Positions 1 to 8,322 of a stretch of 64,000 nt of DNA are shown one piece after another. Within the stretch, counting starts at the first letter, position 1, and the number at the start of each line of letters is the position of its first letter. The stretch comes from Anaerolineae bacterium. Lineage in GTDB: Bacteria > Chloroflexota > Anaerolineae > Aggregatilineales > Phototrophicaceae. Below the pieces are notes generated by a model. The model ran no database searches and was not told the origin of the DNA. It was given only the letters and a program-made list of their open reading frames with translations. The translations under genes were made by a program, and so were the position numbers. Where the stretch lies: positions 594,843 to 658,842 of the forward strand of contig JALHQT010000003.1 of the NCBI GenBank assembly GCA_022841825.1, read 5' to 3'.

Positions 1-1
1 G

Positions 2-1702
2 GTGCCCGATTTGGTCGATCTGGCATGGCACTGGCTGCTGCTCAACCATCCGCATGACGACATCTACGGAAGCGGCATCGACGAAGTCCACCACGAGATG
101 GATTACCGCTTCAGCCAGTCGCGCCAGATCGGCGAGTCGCTGGTGCGCGACAGCCTGCGCCGTCTCGCGATCCAGGTCGATTTCAGCGCGCATCCTGGCA
201 TCCCGGTCATCGCCTACAACCCGCTTGGCTGGGGACGTGAGGAAGTCATAGACGCCGAGATCGATTTCGAGTCCGACGATACGACCGCCGACTCGTTCAA
301 GGTCGTCAATGCGGTGGGCGAAGTCGTGCCGCATCAGGTCATCGCCGATGAGCAGATCTTCTGGATGGAGGTGTTGAAGCCAAACCGCAAGCGCCGCATG
401 AAGATGCTGATACCTGTGCAGGCACCGTCGTGTGGCTATACGTCGCTCTACATCCAGCCCGGCGCAACTGCCTCGCAGACGACCGACCTCGTTTTGACCG
501 AGCGCGGCGCAGAGAATGCCTATCTCAAGCTGCGTATCGACGTTGACGGCGGGCTGACGATCCTGGATAAGGCGACGGGGCATACCTATGACAGCCTGGG
601 GCATCTGGAAGATGTGGCAGACGCGGGTGATGAATATACGTCCTGCCCCGTCAAAGGCGATTTACCGTTCACGACCGCCGGGCAGCCCGCCGAGGTCACG
701 CTCACCGAATCTGGTCCGTGCCGAGCTGCCTTCCGCATCCGCCGAACGCTGCATCTACCCGCGTGCCTGAGCGACGACCGCAGGCAGCGCAGCGCCGAGC
801 GGGTCGAAATGCCCGTGACGATGGATGTTCACCTGTACGCCGGGCAGCCGGGTGTCTACATCACCACGCACATCGTCAATCACGCGCACGATCACAAGCT
901 GATGGCGCGGTTCCCCAGCGGCATACGCGCGGTGCAGGCGCATGTGGATGAGTCGTTTATGGTCGCCGCGCGCGACCTGAAGCTGCCCGACTCGACGGGT
1001 TGGGTGGAAGATCCGACACCGCTGATGCATCAGCGCGCTTTCACCGATCTCAGCGATGGCGGGCGTGGGCTGGCGGTGCTCAATCGCGGGCTTCCGTCTG
1101 TCGAGGTCTACGAGGATGGCACGATCGCGCTCACGCTGCTGCGCAGCGTTGGCTGGCTCTCTCGCGACGATTTGTGGGTGCGGCGCATCGCGGCGGGACC
1201 GCTCGTGCCGACGCCGGGCGCGCAGTGCCTGGGCGAGTACTCCTACGAGTATGCGATCCTGCCGCACGCGGGCGATTGGCAGCAGGTCTACCAGACGGCG
1301 CACAACTACAACGCGCCGATTATGGCACGTCGCGCCGATACGCATCCCGGGCTGGAACTGAGCGAGATGAACATCACGCGCGATAACCCGGCGCTGGTGC
1401 GCAAGAAGCCGTGGCAGCGCGGTGGTCACTTGCCTTCGGCGTTGAGCGTATTGGATGTCAGCGCCTCCGGACTGATCCTGACGGCACTTTACCGCAGTGG
1501 CGACACGTTGATCGCGCGCGTCTACAATCCGATGGCGGAAGTCGTCAGCGGGATGATCGGCTGCGGGCTGCCGCTGGCACGTGCAGAGCACGTTCGGCTT
1601 GACGAGACGGTGCTGGAAACGCTGCCCGTCGAAGGCGGGCAGATCGCGGTGACGGTACGTCCGGGCGAGGTCTATACGCTGCGGCTTCATCCGCTGGGTT
1701 GA
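2..1702 (+). CDS. GH38 alpha-mannosidase, 5'-truncated by window edge
   Basis: This is the middle and C-terminal part of a family 38 glycoside hydrolase, which removes alpha-linked mannose residues. Near the start the protein reads HDDIYGSGIDEVHHEMDYRF, the conserved helical mid-domain motif of GH38 (HDDI.G..IDEVH..M..RF). The rest, about 540 residues, is the all-beta C-terminal region typical of the family. GH38 proteins are usually 800 to 1,050 residues long, so the catalytic N-terminal half with the nucleophile Asp lies before position 1; the first codon here is only the window edge. The gene converges on the UroD-like gene that ends at 1718, with a short hairpin between them. Family assignment is firm; substrate linkage cannot be judged from this half. 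Confidence 0.85.
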   Translation: MPDLVDLAWHWLLLNHPHDDIYGSGIDEVHHEMDYRFSQSRQIGESLVRDSLRRLAIQVDFSAHPGIPVIAYNPLGWGREEVIDAEIDFESDDTTADSFKVVNAVGEVVPHQVIADEQIFWMEVLKPNRKRRMKMLIPVQAPSCGYTSLYIQPGATASQTTDLVLTERGAENAYLKLRIDVDGGLTILDKATGHTYDSLGHLEDVADAGDEYTSCPVKGDLPFTTAGQPAEVTLTESGPCRAAFRIRRTLHLPACLSDDRRQRSAERVEMPVTMDVHLYAGQPGVYITTHIVNHAHDHKLMARFPSGIRAVQAHVDESFMVAARDLKLPDSTGWVEDPTPLMHQRAFTDLSDGGRGLAVLNRGLPSVEVYEDGTIALTLLRSVGWLSRDDLWVRRIAAGPLVPTPGAQCLGEYSYEYAILPHAGDWQQVYQTAHNYNAPIMARRADTHPGLELSEMNITRDNPALVRKKPWQRGGHLPSALSVLDVSASGLILTALYRSGDTLIARVYNPMAEVVSGMIGCGLPLARAEHVRLDETVLETLPVEGGQIAVTVRPGEVYTLRLHPLG

Positions 1703-1717
1703 GGGCGAAAACGCCCT
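1702..1717. terminator. Short hairpin between convergent genes
   Basis: AGGGCG (1702-1707) pairs with CGCCCT (1712-1717) around an AAAA loop. It fills the whole gap between two converging genes and could act as a bidirectional terminator, although there is no T-tract on either side. Confidence 0.4.
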
Positions 1718-2866
1718 TCACACTGGGTCGAACAGACGATAGATCTCGTGCAGATCAGTCTCGTGCCAATCGTCGTCGATCAGTCCGTTAGTGATATCGA
1801 CATTGATGAAAAGCCCGCGATAGGTCTTGCTCGCCGCTTTGACGCGCCGCACGTAATCCGCCATGCCCGCGAACTTGAGATCGCGGTGCAGCCCGACGCG
1901 GCAGGCGAGCGCGATTTTGCCGCCAAAGTGTTCCAGCACCGGCTCGAAAGTGGCTTCACTCGCGCCGAACTCGTGACCGCGCAGGTTGTGGATCTTGGCG
2001 AGGCTGGGGAACTGGTGCGTCCATTTGCCGCACGAATGCAAATAGACGCCGCCGAACGCCTCCGAGAGCTGATTGAGATACGGCACCTGGAACTCGTCAT
2101 GCATCGCTGCGGAGACCATGACGCACTCGTCGTTGGAGATCGAGACGCCGAGACCATCCGGCATCCAGGGCTGGAACATGCTCGGCACGTACTCGCAGCC
2201 AAGGCTTCGTGCCAGGTCGCGCTGTGCCTGCACAAAGGCGATCGTCAAATCGGTGACCATCTGGAGCAGGTGATGTACCGCGTCCGGTTCGGTGTACATC
2301 GCCATGAGGAAGTTGTTGTGCCCCATGATCAGGGCACCGCTGTCCAGAGGTCCCTGGATGTCGCTCATCCGCAGCGGGTAACGACCGCCCGTTTGCTCGA
2401 TGAAGTACCGTGTGTAATCGAGCATCCGCCCCAGCTCGCCATCGCGGACGGTCGGCGTGGGCAGTGCGTACACCGCCTGCGCGTCGTCCTGGATGACGGG
2501 GCGGATGGCGGGCAGGTCGTTCTCCCACCACACGACCTCGCAGCCAAACGCCGATGGAATGCCCACCAGCCCAAGCGTCGGGCAGAGCGATGGGACGAAA
2601 TCGCCCTCCAGCTCCAACTGCGCGTCGATCTCGGTGAGCTGCGCTTTGAGGAACTTCGCAGGGTCTTGCAGGCGGTCACGGACGGTATCCGATCCTTCGG
2701 TCGAGAACAGCGCGCTCGGTATCGGTTTGCCGTTCTTCACACGCGGTCCGACGTAGCCGATCATGAAGCCGGGGCGCTCGTCATTCTCCAGCGCCCACAA
2801 GCGTTCGAGGAATGCCTTACTGCGCTCGATTTTCGATGCCGCATCCATGCTATTCGTACTTCCCAT
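1718..2866 (-). CDS. Uroporphyrinogen decarboxylase-like (MtaA/UroD superfamily) protein, copy 1
   Basis: This is a 382-residue UroD-fold protein. Members of this superfamily outside haem synthesis are usually cobamide-dependent or zinc methyltransferases (MtaA, MtbA, CmuA), but many are uncharacterised. A motif LHSCGKW and a later ACRVG give the H-x-C...C pattern that binds zinc in MtaA-type enzymes, so a methyltransferase-like zinc site is plausible. It is the last of three tandem UroD-like genes read in the same direction. The chosen ATG at 2866 follows GGAG and overlaps the upstream stop by 17 bp; an alternative ATG at 2848 is nearly as good. No corrinoid-protein gene is adjacent, so the methyl donor or acceptor is unknown. 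Confidence 0.8.
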   Translation of the reverse strand: MGSTNSMDAASKIERSKAFLERLWALENDERPGFMIGYVGPRVKNGKPIPSALFSTEGSDTVRDRLQDPAKFLKAQLTEIDAQLELEGDFVPSLCPTLGLVGIPSAFGCEVVWWENDLPAIRPVIQDDAQAVYALPTPTVRDGELGRMLDYTRYFIEQTGGRYPLRMSDIQGPLDSGALIMGHNNFLMAMYTEPDAVHHLLQMVTDLTIAFVQAQRDLARSLGCEYVPSMFQPWMPDGLGVSISNDECVMVSAAMHDEFQVPYLNQLSEAFGGVYLHSCGKWTHQFPSLAKIHNLRGHEFGASEATFEPVLEHFGGKIALACRVGLHRDLKFAGMADYVRRVKAASKTYRGLFINVDITNGLIDDDWHETDLHEIYRLFDPV

Positions 2867-4004
2867 ACATCTCCGCCGCTTCCATCATGGCGTTGATGTT
2901 CTCCAGCGGTGAGCCTGGCGGAATGTTGTTGCCATCCTGAATGATCAGCCCGCGATAGTGCCCAAGCTTGGCGATGATCTGGCGCACGGCTTCGCGCACT
3001 TCTTCCGGCGTACCGTCGTGGATCAGCATCGGGTTGACGTTGCCGATCAACACCACGCGCCCGCCCAATGCTGACGCGATCCTGTCCAGATTAACCTGGT
3101 AGCCAAAGCCCTGCAGCTCGTTGATCTTCAGGTCGTCGGCGAAGATCTCAAGCATGTGATCGGTCTTGCCGCACATATGCATACTGACGTAGCCGTCGAA
3201 ATTGAAGCGCAGGCGCTTCTCGTAAGGCAGCACCAGATCGCGATAGGTCTGCGCGGAAAGCGAAACGGCGAGGTCATCCGTCCACGCGAAGTCTTTCGGC
3301 GTGGGGAGTTGTTCTTCTTCCCAGCAGAAATCCAACCACTCGATTAGCTTGTCGGTGACGATGCGCAGAAGTTCGCGCACGAAGTCCGGGCGCTCGTAAA
3401 CGCCGAGAAACAGATCGACCTGTCCCATCACATCCCCGGCGACGCCGAACGGTCCGTCCGAGGTATGCGTGAGGGCGGGGTTCGCGCCGGGATAAAAGAT
3501 CTCGCCGCCCTGAAAGCGCACCGGGTATTTTTCCGCCACATTCATCATCGCGCGACGGTACTCGATCTGGCGGGCGTTGATCCCGCCATGCACGAAATCC
3601 ATCGCCTCCAGCCGCTTGAGGTCATCGTCAGTCTTGACCCAGCCGGGTCCGACCCAGGGAATGTCGTCATCCTGAAAGACGATCTCGCAGCCCAGGCTGC
3701 CGGATTCAAATGTGTTCTGGAAGTCCGTCCACGCGCCAACCCACGCCCCCGTGATGCTGTAGGCGTCGGTGCGCACATTCTCCATCAGCCACTTTTGCGC
3801 CAGGATCTGTGTGCGCAGCATCGTCTCTGGGTCGCTGTAGTAATCACGGAAGCTGACGCCGACCTGTGGCACGAGAAAGCGATGGGCGATGGCGGGGATG
3901 ACCGGGATGCGGTCGGTCGTCTCAAAGCGCTTGGTGCGCTGGACGCGCTCGCGCCGCGCCGCGATTTCTTCGATAGGGACGCCAATTTCGATGACTTCAG
4001 CCAT
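2850..4004 (-). CDS. Uroporphyrinogen decarboxylase-like protein, copy 2
   Basis: This is a 384-residue UroD-superfamily protein beginning MAEVIEIG. The open frame extends upstream, but the ATG at 4004 is chosen because it overlaps the stop of the preceding gene by 8 bp (ATGGCTGA), a typical translational coupling. The zinc-type motif is MHMCGKTDH, while the position of the second cysteine reads IGNVNP, so the third MtaA ligand is missing. It also carries the long N-terminal region and the FAWTDDLAV and PYEKRLRF stretches common in environmental UroD-like proteins. The three paralogues differ clearly from each other and so are not recent duplicates. The function is inferred only at superfamily level. 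Confidence 0.8.
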   Translation of the reverse strand: MAEVIEIGVPIEEIAARRERVQRTKRFETTDRIPVIPAIAHRFLVPQVGVSFRDYYSDPETMLRTQILAQKWLMENVRTDAYSITGAWVGAWTDFQNTFESGSLGCEIVFQDDDIPWVGPGWVKTDDDLKRLEAMDFVHGGINARQIEYRRAMMNVAEKYPVRFQGGEIFYPGANPALTHTSDGPFGVAGDVMGQVDLFLGVYERPDFVRELLRIVTDKLIEWLDFCWEEEQLPTPKDFAWTDDLAVSLSAQTYRDLVLPYEKRLRFNFDGYVSMHMCGKTDHMLEIFADDLKINELQGFGYQVNLDRIASALGGRVVLIGNVNPMLIHDGTPEEVREAVRQIIAKLGHYRGLIIQDGNNIPPGSPLENINAMMEAAEMYGKYE

Positions 4005-5169
4005 AGGTACACCGCCGCGCTTCGTCGGCGAACGCATCCAGCAGCGACAGATCTGCCTCAAAGAAGTGGTCGGAAGGGCACAGGATGTAGCCTCCGTTTG
4101 CGCCGGCTGCCTCAAAGCAGCGACGCACCTCGGCGCGTGTCTCTTCCGGCGTGCAATCGACGAAATTGTGGAACTGGTCAAAGCCGCCGATCATGCAGAC
4201 GCGGTCGCCGATGCGCTGCTTGGCTTCCGCGAGTCGCACATCGCCGCCCATGTCTGGCGGGGTGAATGTCTCCATCGCGTCCGGCTTCATATCGGCGATG
4301 CGTTCCAGCAGGGGCATCATGCCGCCGCAGGTGTGGTAGACGATGCGCTGCCCGGCTTCATGGGCGAGCGCGATCAACTCGCTGTCATACGGGGCGACGA
4401 ATTGGTCAAAGATTTTGGGCGAGATGACCGTCGATGACGCCGCGCCACCGCCCAGCTCCAGCAGGTCATAACGCGCGCCTTGGAGCGAACGGATGAAGGT
4501 CTTCTTGCGCTCCTGAAGGATCTTGATGAGTTCATGCACCCATTCCGGATCATCGTAGGTTTCTAGGATCAGACGCTCAGTACCAACCAGCTCGACTGCG
4601 TCCTGCCAGCAGCCCGGCTGCCCGTAGATATCGAAGTAGCAGATGTGCCCGCGCACCAGACCGCGATCGCCGAACGCCTCTGCCGTGCGGTTGACCGCTT
4701 CGACATCGCATGTAGGATGGGTGACCCACTTTGCGATCAGGTCGATGTCGCGCTTGTCTTTGATCAGTGGTTCGACCACCCAATCGGTGTGCTGGTTGCC
4801 CTGAAGCAGCATCGAAAGCGAGCCGTCCGGCGTGACGAATGTATAGCGAACGGTGTGATACTCGGGATGGGGGATCGTCTCGGCTTCGATGCGCCAGTTG
4901 TCTGAGGTGATGCGGTGGGTATGGTCGAGCGGGTGAATGAAGGTCTGGTTGGGGTCGAAGTATTCGCCTCTGGCGGTATCCGCTTTGTAGGGCACCGTCC
5001 ACACGTAGGCGTCCATCCCAAAGCGATCAAAGAATTCGGGATATGAAATGCCATCCATGTATTTGTTGAGAAACGAGAGCATCACATGATGCGTGGTCAC
5101 AGGAAGGCGATCCGGGATGCCCCCTTTGAGGGCAGTGAGCATGCGCTCGCGCGAAGTCATTGAACTCAT
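3997..5169 (-). CDS. Uroporphyrinogen decarboxylase-like protein, copy 3 (first gene of the trio)
   Basis: This is a 390-residue UroD-superfamily protein (MSSMTSRERMLTALKGG start, then PDRLPVTTHHVM). The metal-site region reads YHTCGGMMPLL and the distal motif is CMIGGFDQFH. That is the H-x-C half of the MtaA zinc site without the second cysteine, as in many UroD-like proteins. It heads the three-gene set 5169 to 1718 and probably has its own promoter, because a 117-bp gap separates it from the beta-helix gene upstream. An AAAGG lies about 12 bp ahead of the ATG, and a TGTCCATA motif lies about 40 bp ahead. It is not expected to be the haem enzyme, since HemE lacks this Cys motif. Confidence 0.8.
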   Translation of the reverse strand: MSSMTSRERMLTALKGGIPDRLPVTTHHVMLSFLNKYMDGISYPEFFDRFGMDAYVWTVPYKADTARGEYFDPNQTFIHPLDHTHRITSDNWRIEAETIPHPEYHTVRYTFVTPDGSLSMLLQGNQHTDWVVEPLIKDKRDIDLIAKWVTHPTCDVEAVNRTAEAFGDRGLVRGHICYFDIYGQPGCWQDAVELVGTERLILETYDDPEWVHELIKILQERKKTFIRSLQGARYDLLELGGGAASSTVISPKIFDQFVAPYDSELIALAHEAGQRIVYHTCGGMMPLLERIADMKPDAMETFTPPDMGGDVRLAEAKQRIGDRVCMIGGFDQFHNFVDCTPEETRAEVRRCFEAAGANGGYILCPSDHFFEADLSLLDAFADEARRCTYG

Positions 5170-5208
5170 AATTGGACCAGACCTTTGTAAAAGTCGTTAA
5201 CGACACTA

Positions 5209-5216
5209 TATGGACA
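5209..5216 (-). promoter_or_regulatory. TGTCYATA motif upstream of the UroD-like trio
   Basis: On the minus strand the site reads TGTCCATA, about 40 bp before the start of the first UroD-like gene. The same 8-bp pattern (Y = C or T) occurs in front of five other transcription units in this window. It may be an operator or part of a promoter core. Confidence 0.4.
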
Positions 5217-5280
5217 ACTGACCGGATCGGCAAATGTCAAACGACATCAATCGGGCGTGTGGGTTGTCTGCAAGACAGAT

Positions 5281-5297
5281 GCTGGGTTACACCCAGC
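5281..5297. terminator. Hairpin over the stop codon of the beta-helix gene
   Basis: GCTGGGT and ACCCAGC form a 7-bp stem around TAC, overlapping the stop codon at 5287. It has no T-tract, so at most it is a weak pause or mRNA 3'-end stabiliser between the glycosidase genes and the UroD-like trio. Confidence 0.3.
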
Positions 5298-6645
5298 CTG
5301 AGCTTTCGGTGCTGTGTCCTAAGGCGTCGGTGTGGATGATGGCGTCGCTGCCGCTGAATTGGTTTTCGCCGATCTCCACATCCGGCTGTTGGACGAAAAC
5401 AGCCGCCTGCTGGTTATTCTCGAAGGTGTTGTCGCTCACGACTGACTGGCGAACGCGGTGGAAGCGCAGTCCAGTCAGGTTGCTGCGAAAGGTGTTCCCG
5501 CGCAGACGCAGATCGTAGCTGACCTTCTCCGCCGGTATCTCCGCTCCCGTATAGCCGTTGAAACCGATGCGGTTGAACTCGATCAAGTTGTTTTCCAGGG
5601 TGTAGTCATAAGAGACCGCCCATTCCGGCCAGTGCTTGAGCGTCTCACCGCCACGCGTGAACAGGCGGATACCCTCGCGATTGTTCGAGATCTGGTTGCC
5701 GCGGATGATGAAGCTGTGTCCGTGTTCGATGGCGATGCCGACCATGCGACACGAATCGACAATGTTGTCCTCCATGACATTATCCCACGAGTAGCCCATC
5801 CAGAAGCCGTAGTTGGATCGACTGCAATCGTTGCGGCGGAAGATATTGCCGCGTGCAAACGTGGATTCGATGGCGTTATTCGTGCTTAATCGGCAGTCGT
5901 TATCTTCGATCAGATTGTCGTCACAGGTGGCTTTGCCGCCTTTGTGGTTGTAGCCTGCGATGAATATGCCGTCGCCGCCGCACAGGCAGCCATTGCGCAG
6001 CAAGTGGTTGCGACACGAGCTTTCGACCAGGACGATCGCGGCGGCATCAGCTTCGACGCGGATTGCGCCGCTTTCCGGTCTGCGAAAGACGCGGTTGCAG
6101 AAGTCAAGGCGGTTATCGAGGATGCGGTTGCCACTCGACCCGTTCAGGTAGACGCCCCAGCAGATGTTGAACGAAGCATTGCAGCGTTCGACCGTGACGC
6201 CGCCGCTATGATACAGCAGGATGCCGTTCATCTGATGCTGGAAGTCGCAATCGCGCACCACGCCGCCTTGTACGTTATTGAGCAGGATCGCGCCGCTGTA
6301 GACCTGCTCAATCGGATGCCAGAGGTAGAGGAAGGTGTCGATGCCTTCGATCTCGTAGGTGTCACGCACGCGGACGTTGTCGACCTGGACATCGCGGCAG
6401 TCATCGAAACGCAAGCCATGATAGAAGCCCGAAATCGAGATGCCACGCACGGCGATGTTCTGCCGATCGTGCGCCTGGATGCCTACGCCTTCGCGCGTCT
6501 GGTTGACGAGCAGCACGCCCTCGCCTTCGAGCGTGACATTATCCGCGCCGATGGTCAGCCCCTGGCTCAGCGGATAGATGCCAGGTGCGAAGCGGGTGCT
6601 TTCGGTGATGACCATGCCATCGGCCGGGATGATATTGTCGAGCAT
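5287..6645 (-). CDS. Right-handed parallel beta-helix repeat protein (NosD/pectate-lyase-like fold)
   Basis: The protein has 452 residues built of short, Asn/Asp-rich repeats such as NNREGIRL, NNLIEFNRIG and NTFENNQQAA. These are the coils of a right-handed parallel beta-helix like those of polysaccharide lyases and NosD/CASH-domain proteins. There is no signal peptide, so it is probably cytoplasmic despite the fold. The ATG at 6645 is preferred over one at 6660 because AAAGGA sits 6 bp ahead of it. It follows the TIM-barrel glycosidase gene by 25 bp. A role as polysaccharide lyase, isomerase or carbohydrate-binding protein is possible; catalytic residues cannot be assigned by eye. Confidence 0.75.
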   Translation of the reverse strand: MLDNIIPADGMVITESTRFAPGIYPLSQGLTIGADNVTLEGEGVLLVNQTREGVGIQAHDRQNIAVRGISISGFYHGLRFDDCRDVQVDNVRVRDTYEIEGIDTFLYLWHPIEQVYSGAILLNNVQGGVVRDCDFQHQMNGILLYHSGGVTVERCNASFNICWGVYLNGSSGNRILDNRLDFCNRVFRRPESGAIRVEADAAAIVLVESSCRNHLLRNGCLCGGDGIFIAGYNHKGGKATCDDNLIEDNDCRLSTNNAIESTFARGNIFRRNDCSRSNYGFWMGYSWDNVMEDNIVDSCRMVGIAIEHGHSFIIRGNQISNNREGIRLFTRGGETLKHWPEWAVSYDYTLENNLIEFNRIGFNGYTGAEIPAEKVSYDLRLRGNTFRSNLTGLRFHRVRQSVVSDNTFENNQQAAVFVQQPDVEIGENQFSGSDAIIHTDALGHSTESSGWV

Positions 6646-6670
6646 TCTATGTCCTTTCATAGGAGTGCGC

Positions 6671-8263
6671 TCATGAGCGCGCCTTTGCCAGTGTGATAAC
6701 TGCGTCAATCTCATCGCGTGCGCCTGCCAGCGTGCCATCGACAAACGCCAGGGTCGGCACGTAATGCGGCTCGTCTGGGAGGCGTTCATACGGCGCGTAG
6801 CCGGACTCGAAGACTCCCGTACTGCCGCGGCTGGCTTCGCCGTCGCAGATGTGTCCCATCAGCCGGGCATAGCGCCCAACCCACGCGGGCACCTGCCGCC
6901 ACTTCGCCGTTTGCTGAAAGATCGGAAAGATCGGCAGAAGTCCATCCCACCAGTCTTCGCCTGTCACGAGCAGTTCAGGGCGACCGGCTCGCAGACGCTC
7001 CACCAGCTCGTGATACCCCTCACGGATGTTGAAGTCCGGATCGTTCGTCCAGACTTCGACGGTGTCGAGAAAGACGGCGTCAAAGCTGTACTGCGTCATC
7101 AGCGTCGTGATCTGCCGCGTCAGCTCGGTTTGCCAGGCGGGCGCGCCGGGGTTCAGCCAAGCCTGCCAGCCGGTGTCGTGCGCGCGGCTCAGGTTCCAAT
7201 CGGGCTGGTTGCCGAGGAAGACATTTCGCGTCGCCGATTTCATATATGACGGCGGACCAAAGCTGTGGAAGTTCGGCATCCATGCGTTGGCGCAGTTGCC
7301 GCCGAACATCGGCATGACGTGGACGCCGAGCGCGCGCGCTTCGTCACAGAGCCGAGCAAAACCGTCCGCGCCGCCCATGCGCGGTTCCGGGCGGAAATCG
7401 CCATATTGCCAGTAGTAGCGCCCCTCCCAACCCGGCAGGTACGCCAGCACATGCCGCCCGTCGATGCGTTCGGCGATGTAGCGGATGGTGTTGAGCATGG
7501 CGGCGTAATCGTTGAAGATATAGCCCGACCAGTGCATCCCGTGCAGGGTCAGCACCAGCTTCAGGTCGCGTGCCCAGTTGGGCATATCCGTGCGCTGTTC
7601 CCAGGGGATCAGTCCCGCGTGCGCTTCGCTGAACGCGAGCTGCTGCGTGCGGAATCCGTCGGGATCGGTCTGGCGCGAGAGCACCCAATCGGGCACGCGG
7701 ATCGTCTTGTCAAAGCAGCGCGCGTCCTCGTCATGCAGGCACTCGACGGCGTTGCGCCCAGCCAGCGCGCCCATCCGTTCGGCGTAAGCGCAAAAGCGTT
7801 TGGCGCGATACTGCGCGTCTTCGCAGCGGAAGCCGAGGATGCCGATGTCTGTAGCGACCATCCACAAGGGCAGGCGGAGGACGTTCGGGTAGCGGTCAAG
7901 CAGCCCATCGACCGGTACGCTGCGCGGCTGATCGAGCAGGTCGAGCGGGCGCAGCGGCGGCAGATCACGGATCAACAGTTTGACTGTCGTGATCGGCTCC
8001 GGAGCGCTCGCCTCGATGCTGATCCTCAAGCCGCCGTTGTCTTCGGCAGAGAGCATCGCTGTGAGCGAGCCTTTCGCCTGCACCTGCCCGCCACCCCAGC
8101 GCAGCCCGGAGCAGCGCAGGTGCCAGCGGTTGCCGTGCTGCTCAAGGGTGATCCGGTCGGGGTCCATGTCGTAGGTGTTCTCGAATGTGATCACCTGGAA
8201 GCTCAACTTCCAACCCGCGACTTCGACGATGGGATCGTGCGCATCAAAGCTGTAGAACTGCAT
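6671..8263 (-). CDS. Glycoside hydrolase-like TIM-barrel protein (DUF6259-like)
   Basis: This is a 530-residue protein. The first ~190 residues look like a beta-sandwich (strand-rich, starting MQFYSFDAHDPIVEVAGWK). A (beta/alpha)8-type domain follows, with YLPGWEGRYYW, HVMPMFGGN, FDAVFLDTVEVW and LLVTGEDWWD. The last two place acidic residues at strand ends, as expected for a retaining glycosidase, and the overall pattern resembles DUF6259. The ATG at 8263 is chosen because GAAAGGTC lies just upstream. It sits between the GH31 gene and the beta-helix gene, so it probably acts on the same oligosaccharide. No signal peptide is seen. Glycosidase activity is an inference. Confidence 0.6.
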   Translation of the reverse strand: MQFYSFDAHDPIVEVAGWKLSFQVITFENTYDMDPDRITLEQHGNRWHLRCSGLRWGGGQVQAKGSLTAMLSAEDNGGLRISIEASAPEPITTVKLLIRDLPPLRPLDLLDQPRSVPVDGLLDRYPNVLRLPLWMVATDIGILGFRCEDAQYRAKRFCAYAERMGALAGRNAVECLHDEDARCFDKTIRVPDWVLSRQTDPDGFRTQQLAFSEAHAGLIPWEQRTDMPNWARDLKLVLTLHGMHWSGYIFNDYAAMLNTIRYIAERIDGRHVLAYLPGWEGRYYWQYGDFRPEPRMGGADGFARLCDEARALGVHVMPMFGGNCANAWMPNFHSFGPPSYMKSATRNVFLGNQPDWNLSRAHDTGWQAWLNPGAPAWQTELTRQITTLMTQYSFDAVFLDTVEVWTNDPDFNIREGYHELVERLRAGRPELLVTGEDWWDGLLPIFPIFQQTAKWRQVPAWVGRYARLMGHICDGEASRGSTGVFESGYAPYERLPDEPHYVPTLAFVDGTLAGARDEIDAVITLAKARS

Positions 8264-8322
8264 ACTCGACCTTTCACCCGCGCTTGGGTGCACATTTCAT
8301 TGTGATGGCACAGAATCCTCGT

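Noticed and set aside
1748..2896. A 382-residue open frame opposite the first UroD-like gene
   Set aside because: It mirrors the real gene codon for codon on the other strand, has no family motif, and the minus-strand frame carries clear UroD features. High GC makes such antisense frames common here; the many others were dismissed for the same reason.
3997..5169. UroD-like gene as haem-pathway hemE
   Set aside because: HxC metal-site motifs, tandem copies and glycosidase context do not fit HemE, and no other tetrapyrrole genes are present.
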